64,000 bases of DNA from Verrucomicrobiales bacterium. GTDB lineage: Bacteria; Verrucomicrobiota; Verrucomicrobiia; Verrucomicrobiales; DEV007. Location of the stretch: NCBI GenBank assembly GCA_002726915.1, contig PBSY01000083.1, positions 1 through 64,000 of the forward strand, read 5' to 3'. The translations under genes and the position numbers were made by a program. Shown here piece after piece: positions 27,111 to 36,058 of the stretch (its first letter is position 1; every line of letters starts with the position of its first letter). The notes beneath the pieces are model-generated. The model was not told the DNA's origin and did not search any database. It saw only the letters and a list, made by a program, of their open reading frames with translations.

Positions 27111-28593
27111 AGAAAAATGCTTGAGCAGCGTCAATATGCCCCTGCTTCTTGTCCTCATCCATTTTCTCCCAGTTCCGCACCAGCATCCCCAGTCGATACT
27201 GCTTGCGAAAGAATTCAAGGTGAGTTCCCACAAAACTCCAAAACAAACCGTCCCACGTAGAGGTCCAACCTCCCGTCGGATAGTCCGACATCTTCCTCAA
27301 ATAGTTGGATCCCGAAATGTAAGGCTTCGTCGTGAAAATTCCCCCGTCGGAAAACTGGCTCATACCGTAGACGTTTGGAACCATGACCCAGTCATACGCA
27401 TCAATAAATAGTTCCATAAACCAACTGTAGACTTCGTCAGGTTTATACTGACACAGCAACATAAAATTACCGAGCACCATTAGCCGCTCGATATGATGAG
27501 CATACCCCGTATCAAGGGTCCGCTTAATCACGAGATCCATAGGGGCAATACCAGTAGTCGCCTTCCACATCGATTCAGGGATCGGTCTTTGATGGTCAAA
27601 GAAATTTCCATTTCGCATTTCAACGCCATGGCGCAGATACATTAATCGAATGAATTCGCGCCAACCGATCACCTGACGAATGAATCCCTCAAGCGAGTTA
27701 AGGGGAATATCGTTCGCTTCGGAGAACTCGAGGACTCGGTTGACAACAAAATCAGGTGTTAGAAGCCCGATATTCATCATCGGAGTCAACTGGCTGTGAA
27801 AGAGGATTGAGTCGTCGGTAGCCAGTGCGTCTTCGTAGGGCCCGAACAGCTGCATGCGTTGCGCAAGAAACGACTCCAGCCATGATTCAGCTCCTGCGTG
27901 GTCCACGGCGTAGACGAAGTTTTCTACGCTTCCGGGGTATTCTAGAAAATTGGAATCAACGTAAGCGAGAGCTTCCTTAACAAACGAGTTTCGATCCGCC
28001 TCAATGCGTGGAGGAACATCAAGCCCCCGCTTGGGCATCGACTTGCGGTTTTCATCGTCGAAACTCCAACGGCCGCCTGTCGGTTTTCCGTCCGAATCAA
28101 GGAGGATTCCCATTCGCTTGCGCTGTGCCTCATAAAACGAAGCCATAAAAGGCCGCTTTCTCGAACCGAAGTGGTCGTTCGCCCAATCCAGTGGGGTGAG
28201 AAAGCTTGGCGAGTCTGCCACCTTCATCTCGACACTATGGAGTTCGCAGAACCGACGCACCCGTTTAAGAGCAAGAAAGTCAACAGGGTCAACGAGGAAT
28301 AATTCACCAAAAGCTTTCGACTCAAATTTCTCTTTTAGAAGCAAATCAACGGGTAGATTTTTTTGATAATCCACATAATGGACGTCGTAACCTTCGGCCC
28401 GCAATTGGACTTCGTAACTTTTCATCGAAGCTCGATGAAGGACGATCTTTTGGCGGTGAAATCTTCCTGGAGCGGCGGTGGCATCGCCAAAAAATAGAGT
28501 ATCCTCCACCAGTAGAACTGGACGCGAACGGTCCAGCGAGGGATGCGTTTTAAAGAGCTGGTTCGGAAAAATTAATGTCCAAGCATCCGCCAT
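27103..28593 (-). CDS. photolyase/cryptochrome-related protein (FeS-BCP/PhrB type) lacking cluster cysteines
   Basis: A 496-residue member of the deoxyribodipyrimidine photolyase-related family (PhrB/CryB group), with (6-4) photolyase or photoreceptor relatives. The start (TLIFPNQLF, VLLVEDTLFF) fits the lumazine/antenna domain. GWREFIRLMY, MSQFSDGGIFTTKPY and MSDY are the FAD-domain signatures. Members with a [4Fe-4S] cluster have C-x2-C and CPF after MSDY. Here the segment at residues 435-455 reads MSDYPTGGWTSTWDGLFW, with no cysteine and about ten residues shorter, so the cluster should be absent. It lies eight bases downstream of an SDR gene and is probably co-transcribed. Confidence 0.87.
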   Translation of the reverse strand: MADAWTLIFPNQLFKTHPSLDRSRPVLLVEDTLFFGDATAAPGRFHRQKIVLHRASMKSYEVQLRAEGYDVHYVDYQKNLPVDLLLKEKFESKAFGELFLVDPVDFLALKRVRRFCELHSVEMKVADSPSFLTPLDWANDHFGSRKRPFMASFYEAQRKRMGILLDSDGKPTGGRWSFDDENRKSMPKRGLDVPPRIEADRNSFVKEALAYVDSNFLEYPGSVENFVYAVDHAGAESWLESFLAQRMQLFGPYEDALATDDSILFHSQLTPMMNIGLLTPDFVVNRVLEFSEANDIPLNSLEGFIRQVIGWREFIRLMYLRHGVEMRNGNFFDHQRPIPESMWKATTGIAPMDLVIKRTLDTGYAHHIERLMVLGNFMLLCQYKPDEVYSWFMELFIDAYDWVMVPNVYGMSQFSDGGIFTTKPYISGSNYLRKMSDYPTGGWTSTWDGLFWSFVGTHLEFFRKQYRLGMLVRNWEKMDEDKKQGHIDAAQAFFST

Positions 28594-28601
28594 GATCAGG
28601 A

Positions 28602-29303
28602 CTAGAGGAGTTTAAGGGAGGACATCCCGCCGTCGATCTGCAGAACCTGCCCTGTCACGAAACCACTCTCTGCTCCAAGAAAGAATTTAGCAGCGTCAGC
28701 AACCTCGCCAGAATCCCCAATCCGCTTCAGCGGATGCCGTTCAGCAGAAGCTTGGCGCTTCACATCTGAATTGAGCAGAAAATCTGCCATGGGAGTGTCT
28801 GTGAGCGAAAGAGCGAGGCAGTTAACGCGGATCGTCGGAGAGAGTTCGGCAGCTAACGCTCTCGCAAACCCTTCCACCGCGCCTTTAGCTCCGGCAATAC
28901 TGGCATGGAATGGTAAACCCGTCTGCACCGCAACGGTCGAAAACAGGACGATTGATGCCCCATCTGAACGCTTTAATGACGGCAGAGCCAACCTAAGCGC
29001 CCGACTGCATCCGAGGTAATTCACTTCGAGATCGCGCTGAAAATCTTCGTCACTCAGTCGGGCGAATGGCTTCAAGCTGATCGAGCCGGGGCAATAGACA
29101 AAGCCATCGAGAACCTCAGGAAGGTCCAGAGTTTGAGCGGGATCGGTCACATCAAAAGCCTGCCAGTGGCAGTGCTCGGAGTCGACGATCCCTCCTCGCT
29201 CACGCGAGGCACAAAAAACCTCATCACCCGCGCCAAGTTGGCGATTCCGGATTTGTTCTCCTACCCCGGAATTGCCCCCTACCAATAAAATTTTCTTAGC
29301 CAT
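28602..29303 (-). CDS. short-chain dehydrogenase/reductase (SDR), atypical active site
   Basis: A 233-residue Rossmann protein with the NAD(P) loop GGNSGVGEQI and ends in the usual G-Q-V-L-x-I-D-G-G (GQVLQIDGGMSSL). Catalytic Ser (LFSTVA) and Lys are present, but the segment FHASIAGAKGAVEGF has Ile where the classical YxxxK tyrosine would be. This is the layout of an SDR subgroup often found beside photolyase-related genes. The function is unknown. The photolyase-related gene follows after eight bases. Two inverted repeats separate it from hisD upstream. Confidence 0.82.
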   Translation of the reverse strand: MAKKILLVGGNSGVGEQIRNRQLGAGDEVFCASRERGGIVDSEHCHWQAFDVTDPAQTLDLPEVLDGFVYCPGSISLKPFARLSDEDFQRDLEVNYLGCSRALRLALPSLKRSDGASIVLFSTVAVQTGLPFHASIAGAKGAVEGFARALAAELSPTIRVNCLALSLTDTPMADFLLNSDVKRQASAERHPLKRIGDSGEVADAAKFFLGAESGFVTGQVLQIDGGMSSLKLL

Positions 29304-29317
29304 TCAGGAGGTCTACG

Positions 29318-29368
29318 CCTCAGGCTGAGGAAGAGATCACTGAGAGTCCTGATCGGCCGGCCGATCAG
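29318..29368. terminator. two inverted repeats between hisD and the SDR gene
   Basis: A 20-base perfect palindrome with half-site CTGATCGGCC (29349-29368) and CCTCAG-G-CTGAGG (29318-29330) lie in the 94-base gap downstream of hisD. In RNA both fold into GC-rich hairpins. No T-run follows, so this is not a textbook rho-independent terminator. The palindrome could also be a protein-binding site for the SDR-photolyase promoter. Confidence 0.35.
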
Positions 29369-29397
29369 AGGGATAAAGGCCTTCCACTCAATTCAGC

Positions 29398-30687
29398 TCA
29401 CTCCACCCTGATGGAAGCCGAGCGGCCATGCGCATCAAGACCTTCGACACGTGCAAAAGCCTCTACAATCGGTGCTGATTTCCTAATGGATTCTTGGTCG
29501 AGCCGGACAATGCTAGTGCGACGCTGGAACATATCCACAGTCAGGCCGGGGAACGATTTTCCTGCACCCCCAGTCGGCAACTCATGACTCGGACCCGCGA
29601 GGAAATCACCGACTGCCACCGGCGAGTAATTGCCAATAAAAATTGCTCCTGAGGTCGTGATCTTTGGAAGAATTGTTTTCTCGCGGCGCGTGATCAGGGA
29701 AAGGTGCTCTGGAGCAAACGCATTCACTAGGCCAACCCCGTCTTCCAACTTTTCCACGAGCACACACCAAGCCCCCTCTTTGATTGCTCTCTTAAGTTGA
29801 GCCTGACGACCGAGCGTCTTGATCTGGGAATTCACCTCGGCTTGAACCGCTGCAAGTAGCTTCTCAGAATCTGTCACGAAACCCATGATACTGTCACCAC
29901 CGTGCTCGGCCTGAGCTAGCATGTCTGCAGCGATAAACTTCGCCCTTCCACTACTATCGGCAAGAGTCACGACCTCACTGGGGCCAGGTAGGAGGTCCAC
30001 CGCCACCACACCGAACAATTGGCGCTTTGCCTCCACCACAAAGGAGTTTCCGGGTCCATAGACCTTTAGCACTGGCTTGATCGTCTTCGTTCCGATCGAC
30101 ATCCCGGCCATACCTTGGGCACCACCAACCTTGTAGATTTCCGTCGCTCCAGCCTCCTTCAGGGCGTAAAGAAGGGCAGGATTAACCTGACCTCCACGAC
30201 CGGGGGGCGTCATTACCACAATCTCCGGACAGCCTGCCGCCGCCGCGAGACAAACAGTCATATTCGACGTTGAAACGAGAGGCGCCGATCCTCCCGGGAC
30301 ATAAATTCCAACTCGCTCAAAAGGCAAGTAACGCTCGCCGACTTCAGCACCCTGCGCGTTTTTGCCGGACCAGTCTTTCCGCAGACTACGCTTAGCGAAG
30401 GCAATTACATTCTTCCTGGAAGCTGCAATTGCTTTCTTGGTTTCGGCGTCAACAGCATCTTCCGCAGCAGCCAGTTCTTCCTCCCCAACCCGAAGGTCCT
30501 TTGCGGAATCAAATTTAGCGTCATCAAAGCGGTTCGACAATTCTATCAGTGCCTTATCACCGCGAGCCCCCACATCGGCAATAATATCTTTCACGATTGC
30601 CTCCACCCCTGCAGGTGGGGCCGACCGCCGATCGAGTTTCTTGATCGCCGACTGATAGTTTTTTTGGGTGTATCGAATGATGCGCAT
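29398..30687 (-). CDS. hisD: histidinol dehydrogenase
   Basis: A 429-residue zinc enzyme for the last two steps of histidine synthesis (histidinol to histidine, NAD-linked). Family segments include VGIYVPGGSAPLVS, LPGPSEVVTLAD, DMLAQAEHGGDS, FAPEHLSL and FLAGPSHELPTGG (catalytic His). Length is typical. It stands alone here without other his genes. The ATG is preceded by no Shine-Dalgarno. Confidence 0.95.
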   Translation of the reverse strand: MRIIRYTQKNYQSAIKKLDRRSAPPAGVEAIVKDIIADVGARGDKALIELSNRFDDAKFDSAKDLRVGEEELAAAEDAVDAETKKAIAASRKNVIAFAKRSLRKDWSGKNAQGAEVGERYLPFERVGIYVPGGSAPLVSTSNMTVCLAAAAGCPEIVVMTPPGRGGQVNPALLYALKEAGATEIYKVGGAQGMAGMSIGTKTIKPVLKVYGPGNSFVVEAKRQLFGVVAVDLLPGPSEVVTLADSSGRAKFIAADMLAQAEHGGDSIMGFVTDSEKLLAAVQAEVNSQIKTLGRQAQLKRAIKEGAWCVLVEKLEDGVGLVNAFAPEHLSLITRREKTILPKITTSGAIFIGNYSPVAVGDFLAGPSHELPTGGAGKSFPGLTVDMFQRRTSIVRLDQESIRKSAPIVEAFARVEGLDAHGRSASIRVE

Positions 30688-30724
30688 GATTGCTTACTGA
30701 TTCGCCTCACAATGCTAAGGGCTG

Positions 30725-31624
30725 CTAACCAACTACAACCCAGAGGGATTTCAAATAATCGTCTCCATGAAACTCCGGGGGCATCGCCAAAGTATCACAG
30801 CTAACTACGCTTCGACCCTGCCGACTGATCCCTTCGAATACATCCTTTTTAAACTCCTCTAGGCCAAGCCGGTGCGTGTTAGCGCAGCAGAGAAGCCAGC
30901 CGCCGGGTTCAAGCAGCCCTGCCGCCGAAGCGGCGAGGTCTGCATAATTGCTATCAGTCCGGAATGTCTTTTTACCGCTGCGGGAGAAAGTGGGGGGATC
31001 CAGTATGATCCCGTGAAACCTGCGGCTCTTTTTAGCAAAAACCCCCAACCAGTCAATGGCATCCCCCCTGACACCATGGTGAACCTCCGGATCGAGATCA
31101 TTCAATCGAAAGTTGTCCCAAGTCCAATTGAGGCAGGTCTTGGACAGGTCTACCGTCGTTGTTTTCGCTCCAGAAAGGGCAGCCATTACCGAAAACCCGC
31201 CGGTGTAAGCGAAGGTGTTGAGAATTCTTTGGCCTTCCCGACTCTTCTCCGCAACGCGGCGCCGATTGAGACGCTGATCCAGAAAAATCCCTGAAGAATA
31301 GCCCGAGTCAAAATCAATCCAGAATTTGGCTCCGTTTTCCACTACCGAGAACCGGCTACCTGCTACTTCGCCCCACACCCGCTCTGGAGCGGTTGACGCC
31401 GCCTTGTCCCGCGGTCGCCAGTAGATCGAAGTTGCCACACCTTGCGCCATCTCCTTGAGATATTCAGGAAAACGGTTCTCACGAGTCTGCACCAGCCAGT
31501 GACCGTCAAAGTGATCGACCCACACCCCGGCTCTCACGTCGTGAAAAATGCGCCACGCTGTGGTATCCACCTCTGGCCGTGGGGCTAGGTCATTCCACGT
31601 TTCAGTTGGTTGCATTTTAGCCAT
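30725..31624 (-). CDS. class I SAM-dependent methyltransferase, RlmI-like
   Basis: A 299-residue methyltransferase of the RlmI/RlmK (m5C rRNA) type. It has IFLDQRLNRR, the SAM-binding LNTFAYTGGFSV, the acidic VDLSKTCLNW and the ILDPPTFSRSG catalytic loop. The N-terminal PUA RNA-binding domain of RlmI is missing, so the target could differ. The start region overlaps the 5' flank of the divergent phosphosugar mutase gene, so the two genes probably share a very compact promoter region of about 25 bases. Confidence 0.85.
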   Translation of the reverse strand: MAKMQPTETWNDLAPRPEVDTTAWRIFHDVRAGVWVDHFDGHWLVQTRENRFPEYLKEMAQGVATSIYWRPRDKAASTAPERVWGEVAGSRFSVVENGAKFWIDFDSGYSSGIFLDQRLNRRRVAEKSREGQRILNTFAYTGGFSVMAALSGAKTTTVDLSKTCLNWTWDNFRLNDLDPEVHHGVRGDAIDWLGVFAKKSRRFHGIILDPPTFSRSGKKTFRTDSNYADLAASAAGLLEPGGWLLCCANTHRLGLEEFKKDVFEGISRQGRSVVSCDTLAMPPEFHGDDYLKSLWVVVG

Positions 31625-31648
31625 GTCTTTTATACGGTGCCGAATCCT

Positions 31649-33604
31649 ATGGATACAGAACTAAGAGCTCAACTCGTCGCCGCAATCGCCAGCAACGAAC
31701 TGCTGCAAACCAGTTTCGATAATATTCACGAGTTGTTAGATGCGTCCGACAATCCGGTCTACGAAACCGCCGTTTCCGAGTTAGCCAATGACGGCCAATG
31801 GAGAGAGTTGAACAATCGCTTTTTCAAGAAACTTGCTTTCGGCACTGGAGGCCTTCGCGGACGCTCCATCGGTGAAATTATCACCCGAGTCGAGCAAGGC
31901 TCTGCCGCCGCCTACGAGCGTCCCGAGCATCCCTGCGTCGGCACCGCAACTCTCAACTTTTACAACATCACTAAGGCCACACTTGGCCTTGTTAAACAAT
32001 TGAAAAAATCATACACCGGTGAAGGCAAGCCTTCCATCGCTCTGGCTCGAGATACCCGCTTCTTTGGAAAAGCATTCGCCGAGTGCGCCGCCAAAGTAGC
32101 CAACGAAAATGGCGTGGACATCTTCCTTTTTCCTCAACCTCGCTCCACGCCAGAGCTCAGCTTTGCGGTTCGCCATCTCGGCACCACAGCCGGCATTGTC
32201 TTAACCGCGAGCCACAACCCACCTCATGACAACGGTTTTAAGGCCTACGGGAGAGACGGAGCCCAACTAGTGGACCCCGATGCCAGCGAAGTCATCGCCG
32301 AAGTAAATTCGATCAAAGGAGAGAACTACGAACCTCTCCTCGCCGAACAACAAGGGAGGACGACCGAGCTCGGCGCTGAGATGGACGAGATCTACATGGA
32401 ACGGCTCAAATCCCTCCTTCTTAACCCAGAGCTGGTCAAGTCGAAGAGCGGACTCAAGATTGTATTCACTAACATTCATGGCACCGGTGGCACTATCGCT
32501 CCACACATATTAAGACGCCTCGGCTTTCGGTGCGATACAGTCCACGAGCAGGATAGCGAGGATGGGGCTTTCCCAACCGTAAAATCACCCAATCCAGAGA
32601 ATGCTGAAGCCCTTCAGATGGGCATTGATCAAGCCGAAGCGAGCAACGCAGATGTCGTTATTGGAACTGACCCTGACAGTGACCGAATGGGCGTAGCGGT
32701 TCGCAACGGCGCCGGCGATATGACACTCCTTACCGGCAACCAGATCGGCTCACTCATAGCATACTACCGCCTCGAGATGTTCACCTCCCAAGGTATTTTA
32801 AACGAAGGAAATTGTGACAAAGCGACCCTTGTGAAGACTTTCGTTACCACAGAACTCCAGCAAGCGATTGCCGACAGTTTCGGTGTCAGCGTCGTTAACA
32901 CCCTAACCGGATTCAAATATATCGGAGGCAAACTAAGAAAATACGAAAACCAAATCCCTACTAAGCTCCGGGCTCAATATCGCAATCTCTCCGATGAGAA
33001 GACCCGCGCCCTAAGGTTGGAACACTCCAAGTTTTTCGTCTTTGGAGGTGAAGAAAGCTACGGCTATCTTGGCGGTGACTTTCTGCGAGACAAGGATGGC
33101 AACGGTGCCGCAGTCATGTTCGCTGAAGTCGCAGCCTATGCAAACTCTCTCAGCATCACTGCGGTGGAACTCCTCGACCAACTCTATGCAAAACATGGCG
33201 TCTATCTCGAAGGACAACACGCCGAGACGTTGACTGGTGCCGATGGAGCCGACAAGATTCAAAGGCTTGCTCAGACCTATATCGATCGTCCCCCGACCGA
33301 AATCGACGGCACCTCCGTCGAACGTGTCCGCGACTTTGCCAATCAGGATAACGTCGACGAGGAAGGTGACCCCGTTCCCAAAGAGAAGATGGTCTTTGTT
33401 GACCTCGCTGACGGGCGTGCCTTCGCTGTTCGCCCATCTGGCACCGAACCAAAAATTAAATACTACGTCTATTACAGACCGAAAAGTGCTCCCGCCGCAG
33501 TTCTCTCTGACGAGCAGTTGGTTGCCGCAAAAATTTCAGCAGAAGCCTCATTTGGCTCTCTCAAAGAAGCGATTGTCACTGACATGCGTTCCCGACTTGG
33601 ATAA
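31649..33604 (+). CDS. phosphoglucomutase/phosphomannomutase family protein
   Basis: A 651-residue alpha-D-phosphohexomutase. Motifs: GTGGLRGRSIGEI near the start, the phosphoserine loop TASHNPPHDNGFKAYG, metal-binding GTDPDSDRMGV, sugar-binding GGEESYGYL and the phosphate-binding VRPSGTEPKIKYYV. It probably interconverts glucose-1- and -6-phosphate. It is longer than B. subtilis PgcA (about 580). The frame opens at a TTG (31610) inside the divergent methyltransferase, but the ATG at 31649 is the sensible start. lnt begins 11 bases after its stop. Confidence 0.9.
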   Translation: MDTELRAQLVAAIASNELLQTSFDNIHELLDASDNPVYETAVSELANDGQWRELNNRFFKKLAFGTGGLRGRSIGEIITRVEQGSAAAYERPEHPCVGTATLNFYNITKATLGLVKQLKKSYTGEGKPSIALARDTRFFGKAFAECAAKVANENGVDIFLFPQPRSTPELSFAVRHLGTTAGIVLTASHNPPHDNGFKAYGRDGAQLVDPDASEVIAEVNSIKGENYEPLLAEQQGRTTELGAEMDEIYMERLKSLLLNPELVKSKSGLKIVFTNIHGTGGTIAPHILRRLGFRCDTVHEQDSEDGAFPTVKSPNPENAEALQMGIDQAEASNADVVIGTDPDSDRMGVAVRNGAGDMTLLTGNQIGSLIAYYRLEMFTSQGILNEGNCDKATLVKTFVTTELQQAIADSFGVSVVNTLTGFKYIGGKLRKYENQIPTKLRAQYRNLSDEKTRALRLEHSKFFVFGGEESYGYLGGDFLRDKDGNGAAVMFAEVAAYANSLSITAVELLDQLYAKHGVYLEGQHAETLTGADGADKIQRLAQTYIDRPPTEIDGTSVERVRDFANQDNVDEEGDPVPKEKMVFVDLADGRAFAVRPSGTEPKIKYYVYYRPKSAPAAVLSDEQLVAAKISAEASFGSLKEAIVTDMRSRLG

Positions 33605-33615
33605 AACGCTACAGT

Positions 33616-35349
33616 ATGTCGCTCCTAAAGAAACTTTGGCCATGGTTTGCTGCCGCGCTCAGCGGCTCTTTCCTAGCCCTTTGCTTTCCGCCGTTCGACC
33701 ATGACGGCTTGATTTGGATCTGGCAGGGACCTCTTCTCGCTGCTCTTTGGTTTTCAGATCCACCGAAAGCAAATTGGAGCCGTTGGCGCTGGGGACTTCT
33801 CCTCGGGTTTATCTCAGGATTTTTCTTTTTCACCATTAATTGTCAATGGATGATACAAACCGGCCATGTCGCGGGAACCCTCTGGGCAGGTTTGGCTGCG
33901 CTCGTCGCCTTCTCACTCTACCTTGCCCTCTACTTCGCACTTTTTGGCGCATTCGCTGCTACGATCGGAAGATGGGTTATTAAGGAGCCTGACAAGAGTC
34001 GAAAAGATCTCTTCAGTCAGTCTATCGATGTGCTGCGTGTCGCCTTTCTTAATGCGGCAGCTTGGTGTGGGCTGGAATGGATACGCGGAATCGTCTTCAC
34101 CGGTTTTGGGTGGAATGGTCTTGGCATTGCACTGAAAGATCACTTGTTACTCGTGCAGTTCGCCGACGTAATCGGAATCACCGGTTACGGTTTTATTCTC
34201 ATGTTTTCTGGTATTATTGCGTTTTGTACTCTCGCTCGACTTGGTCTCGAAGTGAAAGAACGGCAACGCCTGCGGCCGCATGTAGACTTCGCTGTCGGCG
34301 TGGCGGTCATCATGGGGCTATTTCTCTACGGGACGACACGAATCACAGAGGTGCCGAAAGACTCAATCGATCTGAGAGCCCGCATCATGCAGCTCAACAT
34401 TCCGATAGAAGACAAGTGGTCGGAGGATATCAAAGTCCGCCAGGACATTATTTTCGACTACCGCGACCTCACCCGTACCTTCGTTGAAACGGCCGGACAC
34501 GACCTCATTCTCTGGCCGGAAACCTGCATTCCCGGCCTTTTCATGCTCGATTGGGTTCAGGAATACTTTAACGACCACGTCCTGAAAGGAGATGATTTTT
34601 ACCTTCTTGCCGGCTTGGAAGACGCAAACTTAATCGGGGAGAGCGCTACTCAAGGGGGGGAGATCTACAATACCATCACCTTAATGAAGGGTGACACTTC
34701 ATCCTACCAATCATACCGAAAGATGCATCTAGTGCCGTTCGGGGAATACATACCTTACCGGAGTAAACTTCCTCTTTTTGAGTGGATCGCTGGCGGTATT
34801 ATTGAAGAAGATTTCACACCCGGCACTTCCTACGAACCACTCATTCTGGAAAAGGGTGGTCACGAAATCGGAATCATCCCACTGATTTGTTTCGAAGATA
34901 CTGTGGCGCGCCATACCCGTCAATTTATCCGAACAGGGCCGCAGGTTATGGTCAATGTGACGAACGATGGCTGGTTTCGTGAAAGCGCCGAACCAGTGCA
35001 GCACTACAACAACGCAATCTTTCGTTGCATCGAATTTCGGCGGCCCATGATTCGTGCTGCCAATACAGGTGTCAGCGCCTTTATCGATTCGCGTGGCAGC
35101 GTCTTCTCGCGCAAGGAAGCTGACAGTTTCGCTCGAATCCTTCGAGATGACGAAACCGGTTCGACTTTTATTCGCGGTAGCCTCCCTGCTAACGTTGAGA
35201 TCGATCTCAATCCCCCTGTCACTATCTATGCAAGAATCGGAGATACGTTCTCTATCACTCTAGGCCTCATTGCTTTGGTGGCTGTATCTACAAGACTCTT
35301 AATCACTCTCCTCCACCGAAAGGCGCCGATAGAAAAATCAGGATATTAG
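33616..35349 (+). CDS. lnt: apolipoprotein N-acyltransferase
   Basis: A 577-residue inner-membrane enzyme that adds the third acyl chain to lipoproteins. The first ~240 residues carry six hydrophobic helices, starting with an ALCFPPFDHDG segment. A periplasmic nitrilase-type domain follows, with the Glu-Lys-Cys triad in ILWPETCIPG, YRKMHLVPFGEY and LICFEDT, plus the conserved NVTNDGWF and AANTGVSAFID. A final helix (near 545-565) completes the topology. It is probably co-transcribed with the phosphosugar mutase. Confidence 0.93.
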   Translation: MSLLKKLWPWFAAALSGSFLALCFPPFDHDGLIWIWQGPLLAALWFSDPPKANWSRWRWGLLLGFISGFFFFTINCQWMIQTGHVAGTLWAGLAALVAFSLYLALYFALFGAFAATIGRWVIKEPDKSRKDLFSQSIDVLRVAFLNAAAWCGLEWIRGIVFTGFGWNGLGIALKDHLLLVQFADVIGITGYGFILMFSGIIAFCTLARLGLEVKERQRLRPHVDFAVGVAVIMGLFLYGTTRITEVPKDSIDLRARIMQLNIPIEDKWSEDIKVRQDIIFDYRDLTRTFVETAGHDLILWPETCIPGLFMLDWVQEYFNDHVLKGDDFYLLAGLEDANLIGESATQGGEIYNTITLMKGDTSSYQSYRKMHLVPFGEYIPYRSKLPLFEWIAGGIIEEDFTPGTSYEPLILEKGGHEIGIIPLICFEDTVARHTRQFIRTGPQVMVNVTNDGWFRESAEPVQHYNNAIFRCIEFRRPMIRAANTGVSAFIDSRGSVFSRKEADSFARILRDDETGSTFIRGSLPANVEIDLNPPVTIYARIGDTFSITLGLIALVAVSTRLLITLLHRKAPIEKSGY

Positions 35350-35381
35350 CGTATAAATATCCAATTTCTCCCAAACAAATA

Positions 35382-35404
35382 GGGTTAGGCCGTTGACCTA
35401 ACCC
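35382..35404 (+). terminator. hairpin downstream of lnt
   Basis: GGGTTAGG and CCTAACCC form a perfect eight-base stem with a seven-base loop, 33 bases after the lnt stop. There is no T-run on the plus strand after it; the T-rich side is on the minus strand. It may stop or stabilise the lnt transcript, or mark the leader of the next gene. Confidence 0.45.
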
Positions 35405-35481
35405 GGTTCGGACACGAAATAATCGAAATCGAATGAGCAACCCTTGTCACGTGGAAATCATTCGTACAGAATATATAACGT

Positions 35482-36027
35482 ATGAAACTAATCCATTCTT
35501 TGGTCCTAGCCGCTGCAATCATTAGTTTTCCGCTTCCCGCTTCCAGCGAGAATCAGGAGACCTTTAATGTCGCCGAATTCACATTCAAATACAGTGGTCA
35601 GTGGGTTCGCCAACAGCCTTCCAGTGGGATGCGGGCGGCAGAGTTCACTTACGATCATGAAGACGAGGGCCTTGAAGACGTTGACATCGTCTTTTTCGTA
35701 TTCGGAGGCACCGCCGGCGGCGTGAAGGCTAACATGGATCGATGGGTCGGCCAGTTCGAGGGTACTCCGGAATTTAAGGTAGAAAAGAAGGAAATGGATG
35801 GAACTGAAGTGAGTTTCCTGACGGCTAGCGGAACTTTCATGGAAAGCATGGGAGGAGGCCCATTTTCCGGTGGAGAAAAAAAGGCAATGCCTGACTACAT
35901 GATGCTCGCAGCCTTTATCCAAGGGGCAGAACAAGCCGTCATCCTTAAGCTCACCGGACCCGGTAAGTCTGTGGAAGCGCTCAAGGAAGACTTTATGGCA
36001 CTGGCTACCAGCCCATTTACTGAATAA
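35482..36027 (+). CDS. exported hypothetical protein
   Basis: A 181-residue protein with signal peptide MKLIHSLVLAAAIISFPLPA. The mature part is a single small alpha/beta domain with FTFKYSGQWVRQQP, AEFTYDHEDEG and a C-terminal VEALKEDFMALATS helix. It resembles uncharacterised periplasmic proteins widespread in Verrucomicrobiota and Planctomycetota, whose function is unknown. It stands alone between two hairpins. Confidence 0.75.
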   Translation: MKLIHSLVLAAAIISFPLPASSENQETFNVAEFTFKYSGQWVRQQPSSGMRAAEFTYDHEDEGLEDVDIVFFVFGGTAGGVKANMDRWVGQFEGTPEFKVEKKEMDGTEVSFLTASGTFMESMGGGPFSGGEKKAMPDYMMLAAFIQGAEQAVILKLTGPGKSVEALKEDFMALATSPFTE

Positions 36028-36045
36028 AAAACTCCAGTGAGTTTT
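36028..36045. terminator. bidirectional terminator between convergent genes
   Basis: AAAACTC-CAGT-GAGTTTT gives a perfect seven-base stem with a four-base loop. On the minus strand it is followed by TTATTC, making a run of six Ts from within the stem, so it should end the LysR transcript. On the plus strand it lies directly after the stop codon of the exported protein. Confidence 0.7.
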
Positions 36046-36058
36046 GAAAGGGATGGGA

